Below, in pieces: positions 1 to 8,805 of a stretch of DNA of 64,000 bases (positions are counted from its first letter, which is position 1; every line of letters begins with the position of its first letter). The translations under genes were made by a program, and so were the position numbers. The notes under the pieces were generated by a model, which saw only the letters and a program-made list of their open reading frames with translations, was not told the DNA's origin and did no database searches. This stretch comes from Terriglobia bacterium (GTDB lineage: Bacteria > Acidobacteriota > Terriglobia > Terriglobales > Acidobacteriaceae): positions 310,001 to 374,000 of the forward strand of contig JAIQFO010000001.1 in assembly GCA_020073215.1 (NCBI GenBank), in the 5' to 3' direction.

Positions 1-195
1 GTCGTGCAGCAGCAGATAAGAAAGTTCGGCGCCCTGCTGAACCAGGTTCAGTTTCGTCATCCCCTTGGCCTTGCGCTCGAATTCTGCGACCGAAATGCCC
101 AGCAGTTCGCTCAGCACGTAACCCGTGTCATTGAAGGTCAACGTCTTATCGAAGTCGCTGGCAAACAGATAATGTTTCCGATATTTGCGATCCAT
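1..195 (-). CDS. HAD-family phosphatase, 5' part only (partial)
   Basis: The ATG is at 195 on the complement and the frame stays open to the left edge, giving the first 65 residues of a longer protein. Residues 14-18 read DFDKT, the DxDxT motif of HAD-superfamily phosphatases, in which the first Asp is the phospho-accepting nucleophile and the second the acid/base. The following residues (TFNDTG) resemble small-molecule phosphatases of the SerB/HAD-IB type. No strong ribosome binding site is visible before the ATG. The substrate cannot be inferred because the cap and the C-terminal motifs lie outside the window. Confidence 0.8.
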   Translation of the reverse strand, partial: MDRKYRKHYLFASDFDKTLTFNDTGYVLSELLGISVAEFERKAKGMTKLNLVQQGAELSYLLLHD

Positions 196-343
196 ATGCG
201 CTATTAGATTCAAAATCAGGTTAACCGGCTATTAATTTTACCGATGGCGGTCATGTAAGAACTTGCATTGCCCACCGCAAGCTTTCAGCGTAACCTAACC
301 TTGTAATCATTCTCATCGAAGCACGCACTTCAAGAGGCCTGCC

Positions 344-535
344 ATGCCGAAAAGTGTCAGCGACCACCTGCACAATGACGCCGACCGCGGAAAGGGTTCC
401 CAGGAACCCGACGAACGCACCCAAGCCGGCAACAACTCCATGCAAGGCCAGCTTTCCCACCGCCACCCCGACCCCATGCAGGACGGCGCCGACAGCGATT
501 TCCCCGAGCCCGGACACAGTCCCGAGCACTCGTGA
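344..535 (+). CDS. Possible small hydrophilic protein (63 aa)
   Basis: The frame has an AAGAGG-like ribosome binding site about 7 bases before the ATG, and its third codon positions are mostly G or C, as in neighbouring genes. The product is very hydrophilic, with no membrane segment or signal peptide, rich in Asp, His, Pro and Gln, and ends in an acidic, proline-containing tail (DSDFPEPGHSPEHS). I do not recognise a domain; the tail resembles small uncharacterised acidobacterial proteins I have seen, but this is from memory. A longer, hydrophobic antisense frame (251-640) exists but contains a translated repeat and is less convincing. The gene call is tentative. Confidence 0.45.
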   Translation: MPKSVSDHLHNDADRGKGSQEPDERTQAGNNSMQGQLSHRHPDPMQDGADSDFPEPGHSPEHS

Positions 536-587
536 CCAGTTAGCGTCGCAAAAGAATAGATAATGGAGCGACTGGCGGCCTCGCGAG

Positions 588-614
588 CCTGCCCTGAGCG
601 AAGTCGAAGGGTCC
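588..614. repeat. Family A hairpin repeat (CTGAGCGAAG...CCTTCG type)
   Basis: One copy of the most common short repeat in the window. Its core is CCTTCGxxTTCGCTCAGG in either orientation, often next to ATGACA. Other copies are near 17292, 19067, 22830, 23678, 30041, 33661, 33900, 39449, 39650 and, inside murQ, 54000. Confidence 0.75.
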
Positions 615-746
615 AGCAACCCCATCTCTCCGACGTCCAAGCCCGTCTAGTTGGACGCTGAATCCTCGCCCCATGCCCGCTCATCTCATCCTTTGCGTTC
701 CCCATTTCCATCAGCGTTTCCAACCTGAACTCACGAGGCAGAGTCC

Positions 747-1766
747 ATGTCGAAGATGAAAGCTGTCCAAGTCGGCAAACCCGGCGGTAATTTCGAACTC
801 GTCGAAAGAACCATCCCCGAACCCGCCCGCAATCAGGTCCGAATTAAAGTCGAAGCCTGCGGCATCTGCCACAGCGACGCACTCGTAAAGGAAGGCCATT
901 GGCCCGGCCTGCAGTACCCACGCGTTCCCGGGCACGAAATTGCCGGCCGCATCGACGCCGTCGGCGCCGGCGTCGGCAACTGGAAACCCGGCCAGCGCGT
1001 AGGAGTCGGTTGGCACGGCGGCCATTGTTTCACCTGCGATCCCTGCCGTCGCGGCGACTTCATCAACTGTCAGGTCGAAAAGATTACCGGCATCAGCCAC
1101 GATGGCGGTTACGCGGAATACGTGGTTACGCCCGCCGAAGCGGTCGCCGCCATCCCCGATGATCTCCCTGCCGCCGAGGCCGACCCGCTGCTTTGTGCCG
1201 GCATCACAGTTTTCAATGCGCTGCGCAATGCGGGCGCGCGTGCAGGGGATCTAGTCGCCGTGCAAGGCATCGGCGGACTCGGCCATCTTGGAATCCAGTA
1301 TGCCCGGCAGATGGGCTACCGCACTTTTGCCATCGGGCGGGGCAAAGACAAAGAAGCGCTGGCCAGAAAACTCGGCGCCGCTCACTACGTGGATACCGCC
1401 GCCGGCGATCCGGCCGAAGAGCTACAGAAATTCGGCGGCGCCAGCGTCATCCTCGCCACCGCGCCCGATTCAAAAGCTATCTCAGCGCTGGTGAACGGAC
1501 TCTCGCCCAACGGCAAACTGGTCGTGGTCGGCGCCAGCTTCGAACCGATCACCGTCAGTCCGATTCAATTAATCTCAGGCCGCAAGTCCATCCAGGGATG
1601 GGCCTCCGGAACCGCCAAAGATTCCGAAGACACGATGCAATTCAGCGCGCTCTCGGGAGTCCGCCCGATGATCGAGAAATTCCCGCTCGAAAAAGCTGCG
1701 GAAGGTTACGAACAAATGATCAGTGGCCGCGCCAGATTTCGCGCAGTACTGACCATGGGTGGGTAG
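747..1766 (+). CDS. Zinc-dependent alcohol dehydrogenase (MDR family)
   Basis: A 339-residue medium-chain dehydrogenase that would oxidise alcohols, or reduce aldehydes, with NAD(P) in the cytoplasm. Catalytic zinc ligands are visible as Cys41 and the GHE motif (His63-Glu64), with a further Cys in ADPLLCAG near residue 150. A structural zinc lobe is formed by Cys94, Cys97, Cys100 and Cys108. The Rossmann motif GIGGLGHLG lies near 172-180. Length and motif order fit the AdhP-like class. A GAGGCAG-type ribosome binding site precedes the ATG. It stands alone between an intergenic region and the converging korB, so its substrate is not indicated by context. Confidence 0.92.
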   Translation: MSKMKAVQVGKPGGNFELVERTIPEPARNQVRIKVEACGICHSDALVKEGHWPGLQYPRVPGHEIAGRIDAVGAGVGNWKPGQRVGVGWHGGHCFTCDPCRRGDFINCQVEKITGISHDGGYAEYVVTPAEAVAAIPDDLPAAEADPLLCAGITVFNALRNAGARAGDLVAVQGIGGLGHLGIQYARQMGYRTFAIGRGKDKEALARKLGAAHYVDTAAGDPAEELQKFGGASVILATAPDSKAISALVNGLSPNGKLVVVGASFEPITVSPIQLISGRKSIQGWASGTAKDSEDTMQFSALSGVRPMIEKFPLEKAAEGYEQMISGRARFRAVLTMGG

Positions 1767-1875
1767 AAATTAGCACTTACGAGGAGAGGTGCGGTAGCGG
1801 GCCTGCGCCCCGCCCTGACGCGGCGAAGCCCCGTCACCACATGGTCTATTGTTCAATCCCTGGCCGTCAGTTCCG

Positions 1876-2940
1876 CTACCGCAACTCCTCCATGCACTGC
1901 GCCAGCACTTCCCGGCTAGGCCGTACTGCTGATTCCGGCAAAGTCGCCAGCGGTTGATCCGTGACATTGAGCATGTCAATAAAGCTGGGCGCCTTCTCAT
2001 TGATATAGAACACGCCGGTCAGCACCTCGCCTTTCGCGTGCGATTCCATCAACCGCGTCACCGCATGAACTTTGTCCGTAGGATCGTACGCCTCCTCCAG
2101 CTTTCTCAACCGCAGGCTCGACCCGTCGTGCATGGTAACTTCAAACGTCGTCCCCGGATCGTACTCCACGTTGATCTCTTCAAACGCCGGCACAAAGCTG
2201 ACCTCGTGCAGCGGCTCTTCGTGAGCCTGCATGTACTTATAGGACTTAGTCGAGCCCTCGTGGTCGTTGAAGGTCACGCACGGAGAAACCACATCCAGCA
2301 TCACCGTCCCGTTGTGCGCGATGGCCGCCTTGAGCATGGTGTGAAGCTGCCGCTTGTCGCCGGAAAACGACCGCCCCACAAACGTAGCTCCCAACTGAAT
2401 CGCCATAGCGCAAGTATCGACGGGAGGCAGGTCGTTCACCACGCCGCTCTTCAACGTCGATCCCAGATCGGCGGTCGCCGAGAACTGTCCTTTTGTCAGG
2501 CCGTAACAACCGTTGTCTTCGATGATGTAGATGATCGGCAGGTTACGCCGCATCAGATGGATAAACTGCCCTGCCCCGATCGAAACCGTATCGCCGTCGC
2601 CGGTCACACCCAGCGCGATCAGGTTCTTGTTGGCCAGCATCGCGCCCGTTGCGATCGACGGCATGCGTCCATGCACACTGTTAAAGCTGTGCGAGCGGTT
2701 CATGAAGTAAGCCGGGCTCTTCGACGAGCATCCAATGCCGCTGAACTTGGCTACGCGCTCGGGCTTCACGCCCATTTCATACATCGCATCGATGATGCGC
2801 TCGGAAATCGCGTTATGCCCGCAACCGGCGCAGAGCGTTGTCTTCCCGCCGCGATAGTCGATAACCTGCAATCCAATGCGGTTTGTCTTCGGAGCAGGCG
2901 CAGAAGCCGGCGGCTGCGGGTTCGTAGGTGTGGTCCCCAT
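1876..2940 (-). CDS. korB: 2-oxoacid:ferredoxin oxidoreductase, beta subunit (KorB-type)
   Basis: Thiamine-diphosphate-binding subunit (354 aa) of a ferredoxin-dependent 2-oxoacid oxidoreductase, most likely 2-oxoglutarate:ferredoxin oxidoreductase, which makes succinyl-CoA, CO2 and reduced ferredoxin. Visible motifs are CAGCGHN near residues 37-43, GIGCSSK near 68, HGRMPSIATGA near 89, and the ThDP/Mg motif GDGDTVSIGAG followed by EDNGCYGLTKGQ. The first ~20 residues are a Pro/Ala-rich leader. The start lies 1 base downstream of the korA stop, so the two are translationally coupled in one operon. Substrate specificity (2-oxoglutarate rather than pyruvate) is assigned by overall resemblance. 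Confidence 0.93.
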   Translation of the reverse strand: MGTTPTNPQPPASAPAPKTNRIGLQVIDYRGGKTTLCAGCGHNAISERIIDAMYEMGVKPERVAKFSGIGCSSKSPAYFMNRSHSFNSVHGRMPSIATGAMLANKNLIALGVTGDGDTVSIGAGQFIHLMRRNLPIIYIIEDNGCYGLTKGQFSATADLGSTLKSGVVNDLPPVDTCAMAIQLGATFVGRSFSGDKRQLHTMLKAAIAHNGTVMLDVVSPCVTFNDHEGSTKSYKYMQAHEEPLHEVSFVPAFEEINVEYDPGTTFEVTMHDGSSLRLRKLEEAYDPTDKVHAVTRLMESHAKGEVLTGVFYINEKAPSFIDMLNVTDQPLATLPESAVRPSREVLAQCMEELR

Positions 2941-2941
2941 C

Positions 2942-4780
2942 TTACTTGCCCTCCATCATCATGAGTTCGTCGGTTACGGACCGCGCATCCATCGGCAATC
3001 CGTGAACATGGCAAATCGACCGCAGACGCGGCGTCAATTCCGGCTTGATGTCGAGCTTCAGCAGGCTGGCCATCTGCCCGTCGCGGTTTTGCTCCACCAC
3101 ATACACGCGCTCGTGCTGCTCAATAAAATCATGCACCTCGCGCGTAAACGGATACGAGAGCACTCGAAGGTAGTCGGTTTCCAGTTTGTGCTCTTTGGAC
3201 AATTGATCGCGCGACTCGATGATCGCCCAGTGCGAAGTGCCATAAGCAATAATCCCGACCTTCGCCTTCCCCGCGCCCATCATTTCCGGGCGCGGAACAA
3301 ACGACCGCGCCGTCTCGAACTTCTTGTTGATCCGCTCCATGTTGCGTTCGAAATCGTCCGGACGCTCGCTGTACTGCGCCTTCTCATTGTGGCCGCTGCC
3401 GCGCGCGAAATATGCCGCCGCCGGATGCTCCGTGCCCGGCAGCGTGCGATAGCCCACGCCATCGCCGTCCACGTCCTTGTAGCGGGCAAAAGAACCTAAC
3501 TTCTCCAGATCTGACTTACTCAGCACTTTTCCGCGATCAATCGGCTTGTCAGGATAAGGAAACGGATCGGACATCCAGTTATTCATCCCCAGGTCGAGGT
3601 CCGACATGACAAACACCGGCGTCTGGAACCGCTCGGCCAAATCAAAAGCGTCCTGCGCCATGGTGAAACACTCGCTGACCGAATCCGGAAACAGCAGGAT
3701 GTGCTTAGTGTCGCCGTGGCTGAGGAAGGCGGTCGAGAGCACGTCGCCCTGCGAAGTCCGCGTAGGCAGGCCGGTCGAGGGCCCCACCCGCTGAATATCC
3801 CAGATCACCGCGGGAATTTCCACGTAATAAGCCAGGCCGGTAAACTCCGCCATCAGCGAGATGCCCGGGCCCGCGGTAGCCGTCATCGAGCGCGCACCCG
3901 CCCACGCAGCCCCAATCACCATGCCTACCGCCGCCAGTTCGTCTTCGGCTTGCACGATGGCAAACGTCGCTTTGCCATCCGGGCCGACGCGGTGTTCCTT
4001 CATGTAATCGATCATCGTCTCCACCAGCGACGATGAGGGCGTAATCGGATACCAGGTGACCACGGTACAACCGGCAAACATGCAGCCCAGGGCCGCGGCG
4101 GAATTGCCGTCGACGATGATCTTGCCCGCCGTCTTATCCATGCGTTGGATGTAGAACGGATCGCGCTTCTTTAGATTCGCGGCGGCATAATCGTGTCCCG
4201 CCTTGGCCGCTGCCAGGTTCAAAGCCGCAGCCTTCGCCTTCGTCGCGAACTGTTTGCGAATTGCCTTCTCCACCTCGGCATAGTCAATCTCCAGCAGGCG
4301 TGCCGCCACTCCGACGTAGATCATGTTCTTGATCAGCTTGCGCAGCTTGGCTTCCGCACCCACCGTTGCCGCCAGCTTGTCGAAGGGCACAGCGTAATAG
4401 ATGAGATCGCCGCGCACTTTGTCGAGCGCCAGCGGTTCGTCATAAAGCACGGCCGCGCCCGCCCCCAGCGTCTTCACATCGTCCTGCGCGGTCTCTGCAT
4501 TCATCGCGATTAGCAGGTCGATTTCCTTCTTGCGCGCGATGTATCCATCTTTATTAGCCCGGATCGTGTACCAGGTCGGCAATCCCGCAATGTTCGAAGG
4601 AAACAGGTTCTTCCCCGAAATCGGCACGCCCATCTGGAAAATGCTGCGCAACAAAACTGTGTTGGAACTCTGCGAACCCGACCCATTCACGGTCGCAACC
4701 TGAATACTCATGTCGTTGACGACACGCGCTTGCCCCAATTGACCAGAGGACTCCTGGGGCACGACATCCGTAGTGGCCAT
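2942..4780 (-). CDS. korA: 2-oxoacid:ferredoxin oxidoreductase, fused gamma-alpha subunit (KorA-type)
   Basis: Partner of KorB. The N-terminal part (about residues 25-200) is the gamma domain (GVPISGKNLFPSNIAGLP), and the rest is the alpha pyrimidine-binding domain with YPITPSSSLVE near 240. This gamma-alpha fusion is usual for two-subunit KorAB enzymes. The frame can be opened with GTG at 4789, but the ATG at 4780 is preferred because GGAAGG lies 8 bases upstream; this gives 612 residues. The gene precedes korB by one base. Upstream, at 4905-4938, lies a near-perfect palindrome that could be an operator. Confidence 0.93.
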   Translation of the reverse strand: MATTDVVPQESSGQLGQARVVNDMSIQVATVNGSGSQSSNTVLLRSIFQMGVPISGKNLFPSNIAGLPTWYTIRANKDGYIARKKEIDLLIAMNAETAQDDVKTLGAGAAVLYDEPLALDKVRGDLIYYAVPFDKLAATVGAEAKLRKLIKNMIYVGVAARLLEIDYAEVEKAIRKQFATKAKAAALNLAAAKAGHDYAAANLKKRDPFYIQRMDKTAGKIIVDGNSAAALGCMFAGCTVVTWYPITPSSSLVETMIDYMKEHRVGPDGKATFAIVQAEDELAAVGMVIGAAWAGARSMTATAGPGISLMAEFTGLAYYVEIPAVIWDIQRVGPSTGLPTRTSQGDVLSTAFLSHGDTKHILLFPDSVSECFTMAQDAFDLAERFQTPVFVMSDLDLGMNNWMSDPFPYPDKPIDRGKVLSKSDLEKLGSFARYKDVDGDGVGYRTLPGTEHPAAAYFARGSGHNEKAQYSERPDDFERNMERINKKFETARSFVPRPEMMGAGKAKVGIIAYGTSHWAIIESRDQLSKEHKLETDYLRVLSYPFTREVHDFIEQHERVYVVEQNRDGQMASLLKLDIKPELTPRLRSICHVHGLPMDARSVTDELMMMEGK

Positions 4781-4904
4781 CCCTTTCACCTTCCCTCGTC
4801 ATGACCGGGCAAACCCCATTCGCCCGGAAGTCTTGCGGAGTAAAGCAGGAAAACTCTTTATTATACGCGCTCGAAAGCACTGAGGGTTAATCACAGCAGC
4901 AAAT

Positions 4905-4938
4905 GGTAGTGGCTGAATTTGAAAATTCACCCACTACC
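4905..4938. promoter_or_regulatory. 34-base near-perfect palindrome upstream of korAB
   Basis: GGTAGTGG (4905-4912) is mirrored by CCACTACC (4931-4938), and the inner TGAATTT/AAATTCA arms also pair, with one mismatch and almost no loop. The absence of a loop and the position between the divergent korAB and the small zinc-ribbon gene suit a dimeric repressor site better than a terminator. The rest of the 4781-5094 gap shows nothing else clear. Confidence 0.4.
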
Positions 4939-5094
4939 CAGCACATGATGGTTTGCCGGCATACTCGCGCCCGGTCTGGGGTTTAAACTTATCACGGAGG
5001 GGAACGACACCCGACATGCAATAGTTGGAGGCATGGAAAGCGACTTTTTCCTCCAACGTTGCGGCAGCAGACAAGTCCGTCGAGGGAGATAGAT

Positions 5095-5307
5095 ATGGCG
5101 ACCCGAGACGAGGACTACACAGTCGACACGGTGGGGACTTGCAGTGTCGCCGGATGTGTGCGTTCGCATCTGGCTCACTGCGCCAAATGCCACCGCGAAG
5201 TCTGCGGGCATCACTCGGAGGATTGCGAGTGTTGCGGCGAGACATTCTGCCCGACGTGCTACGCCGAGCACGCGGAGCTGGCACAGCCAGGCCTCATAAG
5301 TACGTAA
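5095..5307 (+). CDS. Small cysteine-rich zinc-ribbon protein (70 aa)
   Basis: The ATG at 5095 is chosen because GAGGGAG lies 6 bases upstream. The 70-residue product has an acidic N-terminus and then a dense set of Cys/His pairs: TCSVAGC, HCAKCHREVCGHH, CECC and CPTC, enough for two zinc sites of a B-box or zinc-ribbon fold. No catalytic domain is present, so a protein-binding or regulatory adaptor role is possible, but function is unknown. It is divergent from korAB and upstream of hom. Confidence 0.7.
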   Translation: MATRDEDYTVDTVGTCSVAGCVRSHLAHCAKCHREVCGHHSEDCECCGETFCPTCYAEHAELAQPGLIST

Positions 5308-5503
5308 GCAAGAACCTCAAAACGTGCCAGAGCCTTTCGTCTCCCCCGATAGAGCAATCGTGGTCTAGGGCGTTTCGAGCAGACCAGCCGGCGTTCCAAA
5401 CCTTCCGTTGTGATTGCCAACTCCCTACTCATTCGCACCCGGGAATGGAAAGCTTCGGTGATAATAGAACGAGGCGGGAACAATCCGAAGCACGGGAGTT
5501 GGA

Positions 5504-6829
5504 ATGACTTCGAAACTCGATTCCAGCGGCGCCAGCGCTACCGCCGCACAGAACTGCAACGTGGCCCTCCTCGGCTTCGGAACGGTCGGTAGCTCGGTGG
5601 CGAAGATACTCTGCGAGCGCTCGAACACTCACCTGCGTCTCACCCACGTCCTCAATCGCAACGTGGCCCGAAAGAAAGTGGACTGGCTTCCCTCTTCCGT
5701 GCAGTGGACGGAGAAGATCGACGACATTTTGTCGTCGAACGCCGACATCGTGGTCGAGGTGATGGGCGGACTTGACCCCACCGAAGACTGGATCCGGCGC
5801 GCGCTCACCTCGGGCAAATCGGTGGTCACCGCCAATAAGCAGCTGGTCGCGCAATGCGGCCCGGAATTAATCGACCTGGCCCGCCGCATGAAGCGGCAAA
5901 TTCACTTTGGCGCCTCGGTCGCGGGAGGCGTGCCGGTAATTTCCGGATTGCATGAGGGATTGGCGGGCGACGAACTGTTCAAAATCTGCGGCATCCTCAA
6001 CGGCACCTGCAACTACATTCTCAGCCAGATCGAGTCGAACGGCATTCCCTTCGCCACCGCTCTGCGCGAGGCGCAGAAGCTTGGTTTCGCCGAGGCCGAC
6101 CCCACCGAAGACATCGACGGCCTCGACGCGCGCGCCAAACTCGCGATCCTGGCGCGCGTCGGACTGCATTGCAACGTCCGGCCCGAGAGCATCCTGGCGC
6201 GCTCCATCTCCGCCATCGACGCGGTCGATTTCGAATACGCGAACCAGTTGGGTTGCACCATCCGCCAGATTTCCTGGGCAGAGCTGATCGCAAAGCCGAG
6301 CCCCGTGCATCAAGGCGACGAACTCTTTGCCGCAGTCCAACCCGCGCTGGTCGATCTTTCATCGCCTTTGGCGCGCGTCGAGGGCAGCCAAAACCTCGTC
6401 ATCGCAACCGGAACCTACGGCGGCCAGACGGTGTTTGGAGGTCACGGCGCCGGCGGACATCCCGCGGCCGTCGCCGTCGTTTCCGACATTCTGGCCATCG
6501 CTCGCTCCCATCAAGCGGCAGTGACCATGACGGATGCCGGGCAGCCCGACGAGAAAACTCCGACCGTCACCGCCGATCTCGCCACCAAGCACTATCTGCG
6601 CTTTCTGGTGAAGGACCACCCCGGCATCATCGCCAGCCTAGCCACAATTCTCTCCCAATGCGGCATCAACATCGATTCGGTGCTGCAGAAACCGAACTGC
6701 CCGAAATCGCATCTGCCCTTCTTGATTACGCTGGAAGAATGTAAAGCGGCGCTGGTGGAGCAGGCATTACAGCAGATCAACTCGCTGGATTTTCTGGTGC
6801 AGCCGTGCTTGCATTTGCCGATCCTCTAA
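5504..6829 (+). CDS. hom: Homoserine dehydrogenase
   Basis: NAD(P)-dependent reduction of aspartate semialdehyde to homoserine, the branch point to threonine and methionine. The 441-residue protein has an N-terminal Rossmann motif LLGFGTVGSS (near residues 22-31), the family segments VVTANKQLVA and LNGTCNYIL, and FAEADPTEDIDGLDARAK around the substrate site. The last ~80 residues (YLRFLVKDHPGIIASLATIL) form an ACT domain, the usual site of feedback inhibition by threonine. Length fits the ACT-containing class. GGGAGTTGG precedes the ATG. No riboswitch or attenuator was recognised in the ~195 bases upstream. Confidence 0.95.
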   Translation: MTSKLDSSGASATAAQNCNVALLGFGTVGSSVAKILCERSNTHLRLTHVLNRNVARKKVDWLPSSVQWTEKIDDILSSNADIVVEVMGGLDPTEDWIRRALTSGKSVVTANKQLVAQCGPELIDLARRMKRQIHFGASVAGGVPVISGLHEGLAGDELFKICGILNGTCNYILSQIESNGIPFATALREAQKLGFAEADPTEDIDGLDARAKLAILARVGLHCNVRPESILARSISAIDAVDFEYANQLGCTIRQISWAELIAKPSPVHQGDELFAAVQPALVDLSSPLARVEGSQNLVIATGTYGGQTVFGGHGAGGHPAAVAVVSDILAIARSHQAAVTMTDAGQPDEKTPTVTADLATKHYLRFLVKDHPGIIASLATILSQCGINIDSVLQKPNCPKSHLPFLITLEECKAALVEQALQQINSLDFLVQPCLHLPIL

Positions 6830-6886
6830 GAAACATCAGGAGTTGCCATCCCGAGCGTAGTAAGGAATCTGCAGTTTGTCGGAGGT

Positions 6887-7303
6887 CTAGGTCGTCCAGG
6901 GATTGACGAGTGGAATCGCAGCGTCCTCGAAATGAGGAATGTTTCGAGTGGCGAGGGTGGCGCGTTGTGCGAGCGCAATCCCGGCAATCATCGTGTCGCG
7001 CAGATCGACGGGACGCCCTTTCCTATGCCGGGCCGCCATCAGATCGCTCGCCTGTCCCGCCGCCGCAACGTCGAACGTCGCCACCCGCTGGCCAATTCTC
7101 GCCAGAAGCTCTGCAAACGCCGCGCTCAGGAGCGTGCGTCTCCGTCCTGCCGTCAGAATCTGCAGCCCAAACTGGATTTCGAGAACCGTTACCGAAGTAG
7201 TCCATATCGACGTTCGGGATTGATGGTCAAGCCAGGCAACAACTTTCTGGTCCGGTACCTGCCTCATCAGCGCGGAAAGCACATTCGTATCGAGAATAAT
7301 CAC
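6887..7303 (-). CDS. vapC: PIN-domain toxin (VapC/FitB type)
   Basis: A 138-residue PIN-domain ribonuclease, toxin of a type II toxin-antitoxin pair. The start MIILDTNVLS carries the first acidic metal ligand (Asp5). Glu42 (VLEIQFG) and Asp100/Asp103 (VDLRDTMIAG) supply others, and TRNIPHFED near 119-127 is the C-terminal PIN motif. It overlaps the antitoxin stop by 4 bases (ATGA), so the pair is translationally coupled with the antitoxin first. The closest family type is FitB. The target RNA is unknown. Confidence 0.92.
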   Translation of the reverse strand: MIILDTNVLSALMRQVPDQKVVAWLDHQSRTSIWTTSVTVLEIQFGLQILTAGRRRTLLSAAFAELLARIGQRVATFDVAAAGQASDLMAARHRKGRPVDLRDTMIAGIALAQRATLATRNIPHFEDAAIPLVNPWTT

Positions 7304-7548
7304 GGCTCAAACTCGAAAGGCTTGATCGCGTGTCCACGCAGTTCGGGAATGTCGCTTTCGAGGCCGACTTTGGCGAACAGGGCAGCGATCTCGTTTCCCA
7401 ATCCGCCCGATGGAAGAGGTTCCTCAACTGCGGCGTTGCGCAGAATATCCCGTATTTCCTCTTCCATACTGCGGCCGTTCCGCCGTGCGCGGCGCTGCAA
7501 TCGAGTTTTGACGACGTTCTCGATGTTGCGGACAACAAACTGGGCCAT
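7300..7548 (-). CDS. vapB: Antitoxin of the VapB/FitA type
   Basis: An 82-residue antitoxin. The first ~40 residues (MAQFVVRNIENVVKTRLQRR then GRSMEEEIRDIL) form a ribbon-helix-helix DNA-binding domain of the FitA type. The C-terminal part (HAIKPFEFEP) is the expected toxin-neutralising segment. It precedes and overlaps vapC. Twenty-three bases upstream is a perfect 16-bp palindrome, the likely autoregulatory operator. Confidence 0.9.
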   Translation of the reverse strand: MAQFVVRNIENVVKTRLQRRARRNGRSMEEEIRDILRNAAVEEPLPSGGLGNEIAALFAKVGLESDIPELRGHAIKPFEFEP

Positions 7549-7571
7549 TGCATCCTCCGGTGAGGGGAATT

Positions 7572-7587
7572 TGATATCATGATATCA
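7572..7587. promoter_or_regulatory. Perfect palindrome, likely vapBC operator
   Basis: TGATATCATGATATCA is identical to its reverse complement and lies just upstream of the antitoxin start. FitA-type ribbon-helix-helix antitoxins are known to bind inverted repeats in their own promoter, so this is the natural candidate operator. Confidence 0.65.
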
Positions 7588-7672
7588 CGCAAGAGACAGC
7601 GATGCAAACGCGGTTTCAGCCACCTCCCCAACCCATGCAATTCAATGGACGGCCGAAAGAGCCTCGCCGCGG

Positions 7673-8632
7673 TTACGCTTCCACCTGGAAGAACTGCGCC
7701 ATGTTGCGGAATTTCTTGTAGCGGGTATCGAGCAATTCCCCCAGCGGCAGGCGCTTGAGTTTAGCCAACTCCTCTTGCAGGGCCCGGTCGAGCAACTCTG
7801 CGGCCTGCGCATGGTCGGTATGCGCGCCGCCCGCGGGCTCCGGAATAATGGCATCAATGCAGCCCAGTTCGCTCAAGTCTTTCGCCGTAATTTTCATGGC
7901 CTCCGCCGCCAGGTCCTTCTTGCTGGTGTCCCGCCACATGATCGAGGCGCAGCCCTCCGGCGAAATCACCGAGTACACGGCGTTTTCCATCATCAAGACG
8001 CGGTCGGCCACGGCAATCGCCAGTGCGCCGCCACTGCCGCCGACGCCAATCACAGTCGCGATGACCGGCACTTCCAGGCGCGCCATTTCCAGGAGGTTGC
8101 GGGCGATCGCTTCCCCCTGTCCTCGCTCTTCGGCGTGCAGTCCGGGATAGGCGCCATCGGTGTCGACGAAGGTTAGAATCGGCCGCTTGAACTTCTCCGC
8201 AATCCTCATCACTCGCAGTGCCTTCCGATATCCTTCCGGGTGCGCCATGCCAAAGTTGCGATATACGCGCTGTTTCGCATCGCGCGCTTTCTGCTGGCCG
8301 ATCACGATCACTTCCTCGCCGTGAAAGCGGGCCATCCCGCAAACAATCGCCGGATCGTCGCGGAAACTGCGATCGCCGTGAATCTCGCTCCAGTCGGTGA
8401 AAATGCGCTCTACATAATCGAGGGTGTAGGGACGTTGGGGATGGCGCGCCAGTTCCGTGCGCTCCCATGCGTTCAGGTGCGAAGAAATCTCGCGCCGAAG
8501 ACCGTCGACCCGGTCATGCAATTGCCGGATCTGGCGGAGTGTTTCTGCGCTCTGCCCTTCCAAAGTCTGTAGCTTCGTGATCTGCTGCTCGATTTTTTCC
8601 AGTTCCTGTTGCGCTTTCAATCCAGAATCCAT
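7673..8632 (-). CDS. accA: Acetyl-CoA carboxylase carboxyltransferase, alpha subunit
   Basis: Alpha subunit of the carboxyltransferase that moves CO2 from biotin to acetyl-CoA to make malonyl-CoA for fatty acid synthesis. The frame is open further upstream, to 8839 and into dnaE, but the ATG at 8632 gives MDSGLKAQQELEKIEQQI and 319 residues, exactly the length of the E. coli protein. Family segments include DDPAIVCGMARF, HPEGYRKALR, TFVDTDGAYPG and the oxyanion-hole region VIGVGGSGGALA. No strong Shine-Dalgarno sequence marks this start. accB, accC and accD are not in the window. Confidence 0.93.
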   Translation of the reverse strand: MDSGLKAQQELEKIEQQITKLQTLEGQSAETLRQIRQLHDRVDGLRREISSHLNAWERTELARHPQRPYTLDYVERIFTDWSEIHGDRSFRDDPAIVCGMARFHGEEVIVIGQQKARDAKQRVYRNFGMAHPEGYRKALRVMRIAEKFKRPILTFVDTDGAYPGLHAEERGQGEAIARNLLEMARLEVPVIATVIGVGGSGGALAIAVADRVLMMENAVYSVISPEGCASIMWRDTSKKDLAAEAMKITAKDLSELGCIDAIIPEPAGGAHTDHAQAAELLDRALQEELAKLKRLPLGELLDTRYKKFRNMAQFFQVEA

Positions 8633-8805
8633 CTTGATGACGTTCCCATTCCCGTGCGTATGATGTGCTTCCACAATTGAAAGCATGAAGTCCGCACTGG
8701 CGACCGCGGCATTTTCCGCAGTCGCATCGGACTTTCCCGCCCGCCTTGTCTTGATTCGTCTCATCGGCCGCGTCGGTAAATTGGCATGCTCTTCCTTATG
8801 TACGA

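Larger units (their letters stand above)
196..746. other. Intergenic region with one possible small gene
   Basis: This 551-base stretch separates the truncated HAD gene from the alcohol dehydrogenase. It holds a possible 63-residue gene (344-535, listed separately) and one short hairpin-family repeat (588-614). No RNA gene or clear promoter was recognised in the rest. Confidence 0.5.

Noticed and set aside
251..640. Hydrophobic 129-codon minus-strand frame
   Set aside because: It starts through a Family A repeat (translated as STSLRAG) and lacks a ribosome binding site; the antisense 63-residue frame has better codon use. Not excluded with certainty.
1954..2964. Long open frame (336 codons) antisense to korB on the plus strand
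   Set aside because: It mirrors a strongly conserved gene, lacks any recognisable domain and is the usual antisense shadow of a GC-rich gene.
5308..5503. Possible riboswitch or attenuator before homoserine dehydrogenase
   Set aside because: No SAM, threonine-leader or other recognisable aptamer pattern was found in this stretch.
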